Source: CAVVST01 sp963750995
GTDB lineage: Bacteria; Acidobacteriota; Vicinamibacteria; Vicinamibacterales; UBA2999
NCBI GenBank assembly: GCA_963750995.1
Contig: CAVVST010000001.1
Coordinates: 434,001-498,000 of the forward strand
DNA: 64,000 nt
Direction of reading: 5' to 3'
Made by a program: the position numbers and the translations under genes. Positions within the stretch are counted from its first letter, which is position 1, and each line of letters starts with the position of its first letter. The notes under the pieces are model-generated. The model was not told where the DNA came from and ran no database searches. It saw only the letters and a list, made by a program, of their open reading frames with translations. Below are positions 1 to 9,194 of the stretch, piece by piece.

Positions 1-646
1 TGCCGTTCAGGAAATGCCGATCGTGCGAGATGACGATGAGTGTGCCGTCGTAGCGGCTGAGGAACTGCTGCAGCCAGTGGATCGAGTCGAGGTCGAGGTG
101 ATTGGTCGGCTCGTCGAGGAGCAGCGCCTGGGGCTGGCCGTAGAGGGCCTGCGCCAGCAGCACGCGCACCTTCTGCCCGCCCTGCAGCTCGGCCATGGTC
201 CGCCCGTGCAGCGCGTCGGGAATGTCGAGCCCCTGCAGCAGAACCGCCGCATCGCTTTCAGCCGAGTAGCCCTCCTCCTCGCCGACGATCCCCTCCAACT
301 CGCCGAGGCGCATGCCGTCTTCGTTCGACATGTCGGCGCGGGCGTAGAGCGCGTCGCGCTCGGCCAGCGCCTGCCATAACCGCTGGTTTCCCATGATGAC
401 CGTGTCGATGACGCGGTACTGGTCGAACGCGTAGTGATCCTGGCGGAGTACTCCCAGCTTTGCCGGACGGACGACGGAACCGCGCTGCGGATCGAGGTCG
501 CCGGTCAGCAGTTTCATGAAGGTGGACTTGCCGGCGCCGTTGGGGCCGGTCAGCCCGTACCGTCGCCCCGGGGTAAACGTCGTCGTGACGTCCTCGAACA
601 GGACCTTCGAACCGTAGCGCATCGACACACTGTTGACAGCGATCAT
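1..646 (-). CDS. ybiT: ABC-F family ATPase (YbiT type), C-terminus off the left edge
   Basis: This is a cytoplasmic ABC-F protein, a soluble tandem ATPase family that acts on ribosomes rather than in transport. About 215 codons are present, starting at the ATG at 646 (MIAVNSVSMRYGSK); the rest lies beyond position 1. Visible are Walker A GPNGAGKST, signature LQGGQKVR, Walker B LLLDEPTNHLD and the switch histidine ISHDRHFLN. The run VLRQDHYAF, the DTVIMGNQRLW segment and GYSAESDAAVLLQGL closely resemble E. coli YbiT as I recall it. The frame is uninterrupted. It is followed on the same strand after 45 bp by nothing related; the upstream neighbour is the peptide ABC ATPase. Family assignment is sure, the YbiT subfamily likely. 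Confidence 0.9.
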   Translation of the reverse strand, partial: MIAVNSVSMRYGSKVLFEDVTTTFTPGRRYGLTGPNGAGKSTFMKLLTGDLDPQRGSVVRPAKLGVLRQDHYAFDQYRVIDTVIMGNQRLWQALAERDALYARADMSNEDGMRLGELEGIVGEEEGYSAESDAAVLLQGLDIPDALHGRTMAELQGGQKVRVLLAQALYGQPQALLLDEPTNHLDLDSIHWLQQFLSRYDGTLIVISHDRHFLNG

Positions 647-691
647 GAGAGCAGGATCCTCTGGCGGGAGATTAGCCGGCTGGTGAACTTC

Positions 692-1549
692 TTATTGTAG
701 CAGGCGCCGGCGGCGTCTGTCGGGATCGGGCCGGGGCACCGCCGACAGCAGCAGCTTCGAGTACTCGTGGGTCGGCCGGCTGTAGACCTCCTCGGCCGGC
801 CCCGACTCCACGATCTTGCCGAAGTACATCACGAAGATCCGATCCGAAATATGCCGCACGACCGAGAGGTCGTGCGAGATGAAGATGTAGGAGAGCCCGA
901 ACTCCTGCTGCAGGTCCTGCATCAGGTTGATGACCTGCGCCTGGATCGACACGTCGAGGGCGCTCACGGGTTCGTCGGCAATCACGATCTTCGGGTTCGT
1001 CGCCAGCGCCCGGGCGATACCGATGCGCTGCCGCTGCCCGCCGGAAAACTCGTGGGGGTAGCGGGTTGCATGCGCCGGCGACAGCCCCACTTTCTCCAGC
1101 AGCCACCGCACGCGTTCGCGGCGCTCAGGCTTGGTCTGCGTCGTGTGAATCTTGAGCGGCTCCTCCACGATCGCGCCGACCGTCATCCGCGGATTCAGCG
1201 AGGAATAGGGATCCTGGAAGACCATCTGCAGATCCGACCGGTACCGCCGCATCTCGCGGCGGCCGAGCGCGGCCAGGTCGACGACTTCGTCGCCGCGGTG
1301 ATAGAGGACCTTGCCATCGATCTCGACGCGGTAGCTCATCGCCCGCAGGATGTTGACGATCGCGCGGCCAACCGTCGTCTTCCCGCAGCCTGATTCGCCG
1401 ACCAGCCCGATCGTCTCGCCGCGATGGAGTGTGAACGACACGCCGTCCACCGCGCGCACCTCTCCCTTCTTGCGCGGAATGATGCCGCCGAATACCGGAA
1501 AGCGGACCTTTAGGTCCTGTACGTCAAGAATGACGTCCGAAGTAGCCAT
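692..1549 (-). CDS. Peptide ABC transporter ATPase (OppF/DppF type; second half of YejF)
   Basis: This is the ATP-hydrolysing subunit of an oligopeptide/opine importer, working with the adjacent ATPase and the two permeases. Walker A is GESGCGKTT, signature FSGGQRQRIGIARAL, Walker B IVIADEPVSALDVS and switch ISHDLSVV. The protein is 285 aa and stops just after AVPRPDPDRRRRRLLQ. Family members normally carry 30-40 further residues with a cysteine-containing peptide-transporter tail, so the C-terminus is short; whether this is real or another indel cannot be told. Its start overlaps the end of the preceding ATPase gene by 26 bp, which indicates translational coupling in one operon. Confidence 0.88.
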   Translation of the reverse strand: MATSDVILDVQDLKVRFPVFGGIIPRKKGEVRAVDGVSFTLHRGETIGLVGESGCGKTTVGRAIVNILRAMSYRVEIDGKVLYHRGDEVVDLAALGRREMRRYRSDLQMVFQDPYSSLNPRMTVGAIVEEPLKIHTTQTKPERRERVRWLLEKVGLSPAHATRYPHEFSGGQRQRIGIARALATNPKIVIADEPVSALDVSIQAQVINLMQDLQQEFGLSYIFISHDLSVVRHISDRIFVMYFGKIVESGPAEEVYSRPTHEYSKLLLSAVPRPDPDRRRRRLLQ

Positions 1550-2539
1550 GGCAGTCGTCGTGAAGATGGCAGCGGACCCAGTGATCGGGCGAGGCTTCGA
1601 TGAGCGGCGGTTCGATGTCGGGGCAGGGCTCGAAGCGCTCGGGGCAGCGGGTCGTGAATTTGCAGCCTACCGGAAGGTTGTGAATATCTGGTACGGAGCC
1701 AGGGATCGTCGTCAACCGCGTCGCCTTCTCCCCATCGACGCGCGGGAGTGAGCCGAGCAGGCCGCGCGTGTACGGGTGAAGCGGGTTGTAGAACAGCTCG
1801 CGGACCGGAGCGACCTCCTGGATCTTGCCGCCATACATCACGGCGACGCGGTCGCACGTTTCTGCCACGACGGCCAGGTTATGGGTGATGAGCAGGATGG
1901 CGCCGGCCTCGTGCCGCGCCTTCAGCTCGAGCATCAGGTCAAGGATCTGCGCCTGGATCGTCACATCGAGCGCGGTTGTCGGCTCGTCGGCGATAAGCAG
2001 CGCGGGGTTCAGGGCGAGCGCGATCGCGATCATCACGCGCTGCCGCATTCCGCCCGACAGCTCGTGCGGATACTGGTCCATCCGCGTCGCCGGGTCGGGA
2101 ATGCCGACCTTGGCCAGCATCTCGGTGGCCCGCGCTCGCGCCTGCTCCTTACCGGTGGCCGGCTCGTGCTGCGAGGATGATCTCCATGACCTGCCGGCCG
2201 ATCCTGAACACTGGGTTCAAGCGAGGTCATCGGCTCCTGGAAGATCATGCTGATCTCCTTGCCGCGGACCCTTCGGATGTCTTCCCACGACATCTTGAGC
2301 AGATCGCGGCCGCGGAACAGAATCTCGCCGCCGACGATGCGTCCCGGGGGATCGGGAATAAGGCGCAGGATGCTCAGGGCGGTAACGCTCTTGCCGGAGC
2401 CAGATTCGCCGACCAGGCCGAGCACTTCGCCTGGGCGAATATCCAGATCCACGCCGTCCACCGCCTTGGCGACGCCAGACTCGGTGAAGAAATGGGTCCG
2501 GAGTCCGCGGATCTGAAGGAGAGGTTCCGCCGCTGTCAT
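1524..2539 (-). CDS. Peptide ABC transporter ATPase (OppD/DppD type; first half of YejF), two frame breaks
   Basis: This is the partner ATPase of the importer. The N-terminal part from ATG 2539 (MTAAEPLLQIRGLRTHF) has Walker A GESGSGKSV and the Q-loop FQEPMTSL. The C-terminal part has HELSGGMRQRV, LLIADEPTTALDV, ITHNLAVV and the C-terminal peptide-transporter tail with GCKFTTRCPERFEPC. Between them the frame breaks twice: one extra T near 2219 and one extra C near 2177. Removing both gives a continuous 337-aa protein reading MTSLNPVFRIGRQVMEIIL and then ILQHEPATGKEQ. The start overlaps the stop of the permease gene (ATGA). I treat the breaks as sequence errors, not decay. Confidence 0.85.
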
Positions 2540-3704
2540 CGAAGCCTGGAATATTCCTTCGGGTCGAAGGCTTCCCGGACGGCTTCGCCGATGAAGACGA
2601 CGAGCAGAAGCGTGAGAAACAGGACGCCGAGAGGGAAGAACACCAGCCACCACTTCAGTCAGGTTCTCCATGCCCTGGCCGATCAGCTCACCCCAGCTTG
2701 GCGTCGGTGCCGGCAGGCCGAAGCCGAGAAAGTCGAGTGCCACGAGCGCGCCGATGTTGGCCACGATCGTAAACGGCGCGAACGAGATGACGGGCGTAAG
2801 CGCATTGGGCAGGATGTGGCGAAACATGATCGCCGGCTCGGACACTCCGGTCACGATCGCCGCGCCGACGTAGTCTTTGGCCTTCTCGCGATAGAACTCG
2901 CCGCGGATGTAGTAGGTGATCCCCATCCATTCAAACGCGGTCAGGATCCCGATCAACAGCCAGAAGGAAGGCTGCAGGACCTGCATTCGCCCCGGAACGT
3001 AAACCGGGACGACAATCGAGCTGATGATGATAATGGTGTAGAGGAAGGGCAACGAGGACCAGATCTCGATGAAACGTTGGCCTAGCAGGTCGACCTTGCC
3101 GCTGATGTAGCCAAGCGCCGCGCCGACGGCGATGCCGATGCCATCGCCGATCGCCATGCACCAGCAGGGCAAACGTCAGCGAGATGTTGAACCCATACGC
3201 GAGCCGGACGAGCACGTCCCGCCCGCGGTCGTCGGTTCCGAATGGATGCTCTCGCGAAGGCGGATGTGGTGGCGACCCCGGCAGATCGAGCAGCGATTCA
3301 TTCGGTCCGTACGGATATGGCGGCAAGAGGACCCAGTCACCGCTGCCCGCGCGCTCGAAATCTGCTTTTAGAGCGCGATAGTCCGTTTCGCCGAATGCCT
3401 GCTGACCGAACGTGGTCGCGGGATAGAAGTTGAACGCCGGTACATAGTACTGCCCCTGGTATCGCACGAGGAACGCCGTGCTGTTCATCAGGTACGGCAG
3501 CGTGAACGAGAGCAAATACATCCCTGTGATGATCAGGAAGGACCAGTAGCCGCGCTTGATGCGACGGAACTTTCTGAAGCGGCGCCGGAAGATCGATTCC
3601 GATCGCACCGGCAAAGGCGGAATGACGCCCTGTCCGAGTTCCTGAGCGAGGACTGCCGTTTCGGCCGCTGTCTCTGAGATCGGCCCGGGTTCCCGATCGG
3701 TCAC
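2536..3704 (-). CDS. yejE: Peptide ABC transporter permease, YejE-like, two frame breaks
   Basis: This is an inner-membrane permease of the importer. A GTG start at 3704 overlaps the yejB stop (GTGA). The long N-terminal region (FRRIKRGYWSF, LVRYQGQYYVPAF, TDYRALKADFE, GTDDRGRDVLVRL) and the permease core (KVDLLGQRFIEIWSSLP, RHILPNALTPVISF, LDFLGFGLPAPTPSWGELI) match the YejE layout. It should end IGEAVREAFDPKEYSRLR. Two extra bases interrupt it: a C near 3160 (LLV/MAIGDG junction) and an A near 2655 (NLTEWWLVFFPL junction). Without them it is a continuous 388-aa protein. The EAA loop sits around the RHILPNAL segment. Confidence 0.86.
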
Positions 3705-4732
3705 TTGAACCGGATTCGCGGGTCGATCGCCGCGTAGATGACGTCGGAGAGAATGTTGCCCACGAGCATGAGCAGGCTTCCGATCACCAGGATTCCGAGC
3801 GCGACCGGATAGTCGCGCTGCAGGATCGACGTGTAGCCCAGGTAGCCCATGCCGTCGATGTTGAAGACCCGCTCGATCAGAAAGGAACCAGCGAGGATCA
3901 GGCTGAACACCTGGCCGAGCCCGGTCGCAAGCGGAATGAGCGAGTTGCGGAGCGCATGTCCGAAGATGACGCGCCGTTCGTCGAGTCCCTTGGCAAACGC
4001 CGTGCGAACATAGTCCTGGCCGAGATTTTCGAGCAGGGAGTTCTTGGTCAGGATGGTCAGCGTGGCGAAAGAACCCACCATGTAGCAGATGACTGGCAGC
4101 ACCATGTGGCGGGCTTGCCCGATGATCTTCTCGCCGAGGGTCAGGTATTCCCAGTTGTCGGGACGAAAGCCGCCGAGAGGAAAGACACTCCAGAAGCTTC
4201 CCCCGCCGAACAGCACCAGCAAAGCCGTTCCAAGTGCCCACCCGGGCACCGAATATCCCAGAAAGACCATGAAGCTGCTCAGAAAGTCGAACTTCGAGTG
4301 GTGATACACCGCTTTCAGGACGCCGAGCGGAATGCAGATCAGGTACCCGAGCAGGAATCCGGTCACCCCGAGGAAGATTGAGACCGGGAAGCGCGACTTG
4401 ATCACGTCCCATACCGGATCCTGGTAGACATACGATGTGCCGAGATCGAGCCGAAGCACATTCCGCAGCCAGAGCAGGTATCGGATGTGGACCGGTTTGT
4501 CGAATCCGTAGAACTTCCTCAGCTGATCGAGAGCGTCGGGCGGGAGCTCGGTCTGAAAGCCGATTGCGGCGCCGCCAGCGCCGCCTTCAGTGGCGACCGC
4601 CATCTTGTACGCCATGATCTGGCGCTCGATCGGCCCTCCCGGAACGAAATGCATCACCAGGAAGACCGCCATCGTGATCCCGAGAAAGGTCGGGATCACG
4701 AGAAGCAGGCGTCTGATGAAGTAGGCGGTCAC
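3701..4732 (-). CDS. yejB: Peptide ABC transporter permease, YejB-like
   Basis: This is a 343-aa inner-membrane permease with about six membrane segments, intact. It begins VTAYFIRRLLLVIPTFLG at a GTG (4732) that overlaps the SBP stop codon, so I chose this start over in-frame codons further upstream that lie inside the SBP gene. Diagnostic features are FVPGGPIERQI, KFYGFDKPVHIRYLLWL, VFPLGGF and the EAA-like stretch TAFAKGLDERRVIFGHALRN, all in the order seen in YejB of the microcin C/peptide transporter. OppB/DppB are more distant alternatives. Confidence 0.9.
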   Translation of the reverse strand: MTAYFIRRLLLVIPTFLGITMAVFLVMHFVPGGPIERQIMAYKMAVATEGGAGGAAIGFQTELPPDALDQLRKFYGFDKPVHIRYLLWLRNVLRLDLGTSYVYQDPVWDVIKSRFPVSIFLGVTGFLLGYLICIPLGVLKAVYHHSKFDFLSSFMVFLGYSVPGWALGTALLVLFGGGSFWSVFPLGGFRPDNWEYLTLGEKIIGQARHMVLPVICYMVGSFATLTILTKNSLLENLGQDYVRTAFAKGLDERRVIFGHALRNSLIPLATGLGQVFSLILAGSFLIERVFNIDGMGYLGYTSILQRDYPVALGILVIGSLLMLVGNILSDVIYAAIDPRIRFK

Positions 4733-6702
4733 CTGGTGCCGGAGACGGGACTCGCGGTCGACTCGGTCTGCGCGAATTCGAGCCAGTACTTGTCCTCGCT
4801 CGGCCCTTCGCCCATGTTGATCGACGGGTCCTTGAGCGCCTGCGCGAGCTGGGCCGACAGCGCCGCATCGATCCACCACAACGACGGAATGTCACGAATG
4901 TCGCCAATCCGTGTGAGGTAGCCTGGAGGATGACCGAACTTATTCCAATACACGACGCGCTCGTACGGTGCGGTCCAGTCGAACAGGCCGATGTGCTCGT
5001 TCATCACAATCCCGTCGAACTCCTGCAGAAGCTTTACCCGCTTGTTGAAATCGAACTCCTTGCTGTATGCGTTGATGATCTCGTCTCCGCGCGTGGACTT
5101 GAAGCCGGTGATGTTGTTGGTGTTCTTTTCATCAGCCAGCCGCGACAACCAGCTCGCTTCAGGAGTCGGAAAGACTTCTCCTGTGTAGCCGATCGACACC
5201 ATGCCGAACGTCCGGTCGTCGAGCATCTTGACGAGCGTCTCGAACGTCACGAACCGAAGGTTGAGGGTGATGCCGATTTTCCGCAGGTCTTCCTGGTAAA
5301 TCGTGAAGTAGCGCTCTGACGCCTGCTGCGCATAGGCGATTTCTATCGCCAGCGGCTGGCCGTTTCGGACGAGCCGTCCCTGCGCATCTCGATCCTTCCA
5401 TCCGGCCTCGGCCAGAAGCTGGACGGCCTTCTGCGGGTCGTAACGCACTTTTTCGTTGTTCGAATTCTCGTAGACGCTGCCCGGAAAGATTGAGTCCTCC
5501 AGCACGTACTGGTTGAACATCATCTTCTCGACCATCAGTTCACGGTTGTAGAGGTGCCGCAGCGCCTTGCGAACGCGGACGTCGTTGTACGGCTCGCGGC
5601 GCATGTTCATCCAGGCGCCGGCCATTCCCCTGGGATTGTGCGAAAAGATCTTGCGCTTCTGGTTGAGGCCGCGCTTGATGTTCGGATAGTTCAGTTCCTC
5701 GACCCACATCTGCGCGCGCTCGACCCACGCAGTGTCCAGATCGCCCTTCTTCAACATCTCATACATGAGATTGCGATCCCGGACGACGACCTGCCGAATC
5801 TGATCGAAGTTGGAGGTGCCGACATTGCGGCGCTCATTCTCGGCCCAGTAGTCTTTGCGGCGCCGGATGGTGATCGACTGTCCCTTGGCGACATCCTGCT
5901 CCGCGATCGTGTAGGGTCCGGTGCCCGGCAGCATCTTGTAGTTGTACTGCTTGATATATGCGTCGCCGTTGATCGTTTTCAGCACGTGCCCAGGGTAGAT
6001 GTAAAGGCCGGTGAAGTACAGGAAGTTCTGCCAGTTCTCCGTCTTGGCTTTTACTGACACGATGTATTTGCTTTCGGCGATCGGCTGCTCGAAGTTCGAA
6101 TAGATCAGCGTGCGCGCCGGATCCTGCAACGTCTTGTCGATAACGAGCTTCCAGCTTGCGACCACATCCTCGGATGTGACCGGCATACCGTCTGACCACC
6201 GTGCATTGGGGTTGATGCGAAAACGGAACGTCATCTTGTCCGGGGAAATCTGCCAGTGGGTCGCGAGCGCCGGAATGTACTGCAGCGTGGTCGGATGAAG
6301 GCCAAGCAGGCTCTCGTAGGCGAGCCCGTGAACCATCTGGTTCCAGGCCGATACGTTTGGACCGTAAAGGCGTAGCGTGGAAGGGAAGTCGGTCAGATCG
6401 GACTGTGTGAGGGTCCCGCCCTTGACCGCTCGCGGATCGCCAATCAGGTCGAAGTCGGCATTGGTTTCCCACCCTTCTCCAGCGAACCCCTTGCCTCCCT
6501 GCTCAGCGGGGACCGCCGGGTCCGCACCGCTGTCGGCGTTGGGAAACACCGGGTACGCGTTCTTGTCGGTGTTGACGTTGGCCGGGCTTGCGCCACCGGC
6601 GGGAGTCGCCGGTCCCCGGTTCGTTTCGGGACCGCCGCCGCCGCAGGCGACGGACAGGCTCACCACACAGGCGATCAGGGCTGTTTTCGCGACTTCGCGC
6701 AT
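4729..6702 (-). CDS. Extracellular solute-binding lipoprotein of the peptide importer (SBP family 5, YejA-like)
   Basis: This is the 657-aa periplasmic binding component. The start at 6702 gives a lipoprotein signal, MREVAKTALIACVVSLSVAC, with Cys at residue 20, preceded by AGAAAGG-type ribosome binding bases; a start 45 bp upstream would spoil the signal. After a Gly/Pro/Asn-rich linker comes a family 5 fold: RFRINPNARWSDGMPVTSEDV, GTGPYTIAEQD, VRVRKALRHLYNRELM, and a C-terminal part ending in the Trp-rich IPSLWWIDAAL. It is first in the operon SBP-yejB-yejE-ATPase-ATPase, each gene overlapping the next. The likely substrate is a modified peptide or opine; the sequence does not say which. 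Confidence 0.9.
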   Translation of the reverse strand: MREVAKTALIACVVSLSVACGGGGPETNRGPATPAGGASPANVNTDKNAYPVFPNADSGADPAVPAEQGGKGFAGEGWETNADFDLIGDPRAVKGGTLTQSDLTDFPSTLRLYGPNVSAWNQMVHGLAYESLLGLHPTTLQYIPALATHWQISPDKMTFRFRINPNARWSDGMPVTSEDVVASWKLVIDKTLQDPARTLIYSNFEQPIAESKYIVSVKAKTENWQNFLYFTGLYIYPGHVLKTINGDAYIKQYNYKMLPGTGPYTIAEQDVAKGQSITIRRRKDYWAENERRNVGTSNFDQIRQVVVRDRNLMYEMLKKGDLDTAWVERAQMWVEELNYPNIKRGLNQKRKIFSHNPRGMAGAWMNMRREPYNDVRVRKALRHLYNRELMVEKMMFNQYVLEDSIFPGSVYENSNNEKVRYDPQKAVQLLAEAGWKDRDAQGRLVRNGQPLAIEIAYAQQASERYFTIYQEDLRKIGITLNLRFVTFETLVKMLDDRTFGMVSIGYTGEVFPTPEASWLSRLADEKNTNNITGFKSTRGDEIINAYSKEFDFNKRVKLLQEFDGIVMNEHIGLFDWTAPYERVVYWNKFGHPPGYLTRIGDIRDIPSLWWIDAALSAQLAQALKDPSINMGEGPSEDKYWLEFAQTESTASPVSGTR

Positions 6703-6791
6703 CGACGTCACCTTTCTGAAGGACAGCAGTAAATAAAGGCGATTCAAAAGACGTGCTAACGCCTGCCTACTATAAAACCCTTTTCGGCCGC

Positions 6792-8757
6792 TTATCGGCG
6801 GACTTGCCGGATCTCATCGACCGCCTGGGGGTTCTCGAGGGATGACAGGTCCCCGGGGGCCTCGCCGAGGTAGGCCGAACGGATTACGCGCCGCATCACC
6901 TTGGCGTTACGGGTTTTCGGCAGATCCCGCACGAACTCGATCGCATACGGGCGAAGCGGCTTGCCGAGCCGGGTGGCGACCAGCGTCTTCAACTCGTCCG
7001 CCAGCGTGTCGCTCGCGGTAAATCCAGCCCGCAGCACGCAGAAGCCCACCAGCGCCTGTCCCTTGGCGGCGTCCGGGATCCCAATTGCCGCCGACTCGAC
7101 GACCCCGGGGTGCTCGACGAGCACGGATTCGACTTCGGCCGGACCGAGGCGCTTGCCGGCAATCTTGATGGTGTCGTCCGAGCGCCCGAGGATGTACCAC
7201 AGGCCGTCGTCATCGATCGCCGCCCAGTCACCGTGAACCCAGATGCCGGGAAACCGCGACCAGTACGTCTGCTCGTAGCGGTCGGGGTCTTTCCAGAAAC
7301 CATGCGTCATGCCCATCCACGGCGCGCGAACCACCAGTTCGCCCACCTGGTTGCGCACCGGCCGGCCGGCCTCGTCCACGACGTCGGCGGCGATGCCCGG
7401 CGGCGGGCCCGCGAAGGCGCAGGGCTTGATCGGCGTGAGCACGTTGCCGGCGACGAGTCCGCCCGACGGTTTCGGTCCCGCCCGAGTAGTTGATGATCGG
7501 CACGCGCGTGCGGCCGGCGGTCTCGAAGAGCCACCGCCATGATTCGGGATTCCACGGCTCGCCGGTGGAGCCGAGAATGCGCAGCGACGACAGGTCGTGG
7601 CGGTGAACGGGCTCGTTGCCGTGGCGCATCAGCGCCCGGATCAGGGTAGGCGAAACGCCCAGGACACTGACCTTGTGACGCTCGACGAGCGTCCATAGCC
7701 GGTCCGGTCCCGGGTAATCCATGGCGCCGTCGTAGATCACAGCGGTGCCGCCGTGGAGCGTCATGCCGAACAGCTCCCACGGGCCCATCATCCAGCCGAT
7801 GTCGGTGACCCAGTACATCGTGTCGGTGTCGTGGACATCGAAGCAGTGCGCCATGTCCTGCGCCGCCTTGATCGGGAAGCCGCAGTGACTGTGGATCGCT
7901 CCCTTGGGCCGCCCGGTCGTGCCCGACGTATAGATGATCATCAGGGGATCTTCGGCGCTCGGTCCTCGCGGTCTCGCATCGTGGTCCTGCGGCGGCACCA
8001 CCTCGTCCCACAGGTGATCACGGTCAGCCGTCCAGGGCATCTCGTGGCCGAGCCGGGAGACGACAAGGAGGTGGCGAAGCGAGGGAGCAGCGGCAGCGGC
8101 TTCGTCGGCGACAGCTTTCATGGCCACCGCCTGTCCGCGCCGCCAGTATCCGTCGGCGGTGACGAGCAGCGTGGCTTCCGCGTCCCGCAGCCGTGACGCG
8201 ACGGCGTCGGCGCCATAGCCCGAAAACAGCGGCAGCACGACGGCGCCGAGCTTGATCGTCGCGAAGAACGTGATGACGAGCTCCGGGCACATCGGCATGA
8301 ACAGCGCCACGCGGTCGCCTTTGTCGACGCCGAGCGATCCCATCGCATTCGCGCACCGATTGACGTCCCGGTGCAGCTCGCCGTAGGTGAGCGCGCGGGT
8401 CGTACCCTCTTCACCCTCCCACCGAACAGCGACCCTGGCTTCGACCGGCGTGCCGATCCACTTGTCGAGGCAGTTGTGGACGATGTTGAGGACGCCGCCG
8501 ACGCACCAGCGTGGCCAGGCCGGTACCGCGGGACGTATCGAGCACCCGGGTGTACGGGTTCGTAGAACTCGATGCGCGAGGTCGTCGAGGACGGCCGGCC
8601 AGAACCAGTCGGGATCCTCGATCGATCGCCTGAGCAGAGTGTCGAAATCCGCCAGCGCGTGGCGCGACATGAACTGCGTCAGCCGGCTGCGCTCGCGGTA
8701 TTCGGGGGTGGGATGCCAGGCGAATTCGCCGCCAAATTCAAAGTGGTCGCCCGTCAT
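6792..8757 (-). CDS. AMP-forming acyl-CoA synthetase (acetyl/acetoacetyl-CoA synthetase-like), frame-broken
   Basis: This enzyme activates a short carboxylic acid to an acyl-AMP and then to acyl-CoA. Seen: P-loop YTSGTTGRPKGA, MYWVTDIGWMMGP, A5 region NYSGGTET, A8 hinge GRSDDTIKIAGKRLGPAEVE and the catalytic lysine region PKTRNAKVMRR. Four single-base insertions affect it. One near 7469 shifts the frame after GGTET; removing it gives GGTETSGGLVAGNVLTP. Three more at about 8572, 8560 and 8523 cancel each other, leaving a scrambled stretch around residues 62-80 that should read roughly LAIEFYEPYTRVLDTSRGTA. Restored length is 653 aa, usual for the family. The substrate is not determined; acetate, propionate or acetoacetate are all possible. 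Confidence 0.85.
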
Positions 8758-8780
8758 GAGGAGTAGATATTACCTGTGGC

Positions 8781-9194
8781 ATGAGAGATCCGGCCCGAAG
8801 TGGTGCAGGCGATCGCCGCGCATGCACGGCGCGAATGGCCTCGCGAATGCTGCGGGATCTTGCTCGGCTCGGCCGGCGAGCTGGTCGAGGCCGTGGCGGC
8901 GGAGAACGTGGCTGCCGAGCCGGCGCGGTCGGTACGAGGTATCGCCGGCAGACCATATCGCGCAAATCAGACGATGTCGCGACGGCGGCAGCAGGTGAGG
9001 GCGGCTTGACGGTCGTCGGCGTCGTATCACTCCCATCCGCAGAGCGCTCCGGTGCCGTCACCCACGGATCTGGATCAGCGCTTACGAAGAGTACGTCTAC
9101 CTGATCGCCGGGCCCCGCAGACGATTCCGTGCCGCTGCGAGATCCGTGCGTATCGGTTAGCGGAGATCGGTTCGTGGACGTTCAGCTGACATGA
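8781..9194 (+). CDS. JAMM/Mov34 (M67) metallopeptidase, heavily frame-broken
   Basis: This is a small Zn-dependent isopeptidase-like protein. In three alternating frames one reads EVVQAIAAHARREWPRECC, GILLG, then RYEVSPADHIAQI, and the JAMM motif YHSHPQSAPVPSPTD, which holds the two histidines, serine and aspartate that bind or polarise zinc, followed by YEEYVYLIAGP and GDRFVDVQLT-stop. At least four single-base indels (first near 8795, others near 8930-8950, 9025, 9080) are needed to link them. Proteins of this family often act near sulfur-carrier or cysteine synthesis genes; none is nearby. It is divergent from the acyl-CoA ligase and its 3' end overlaps the glycosyltransferase by 13 bp. 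Confidence 0.7.
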
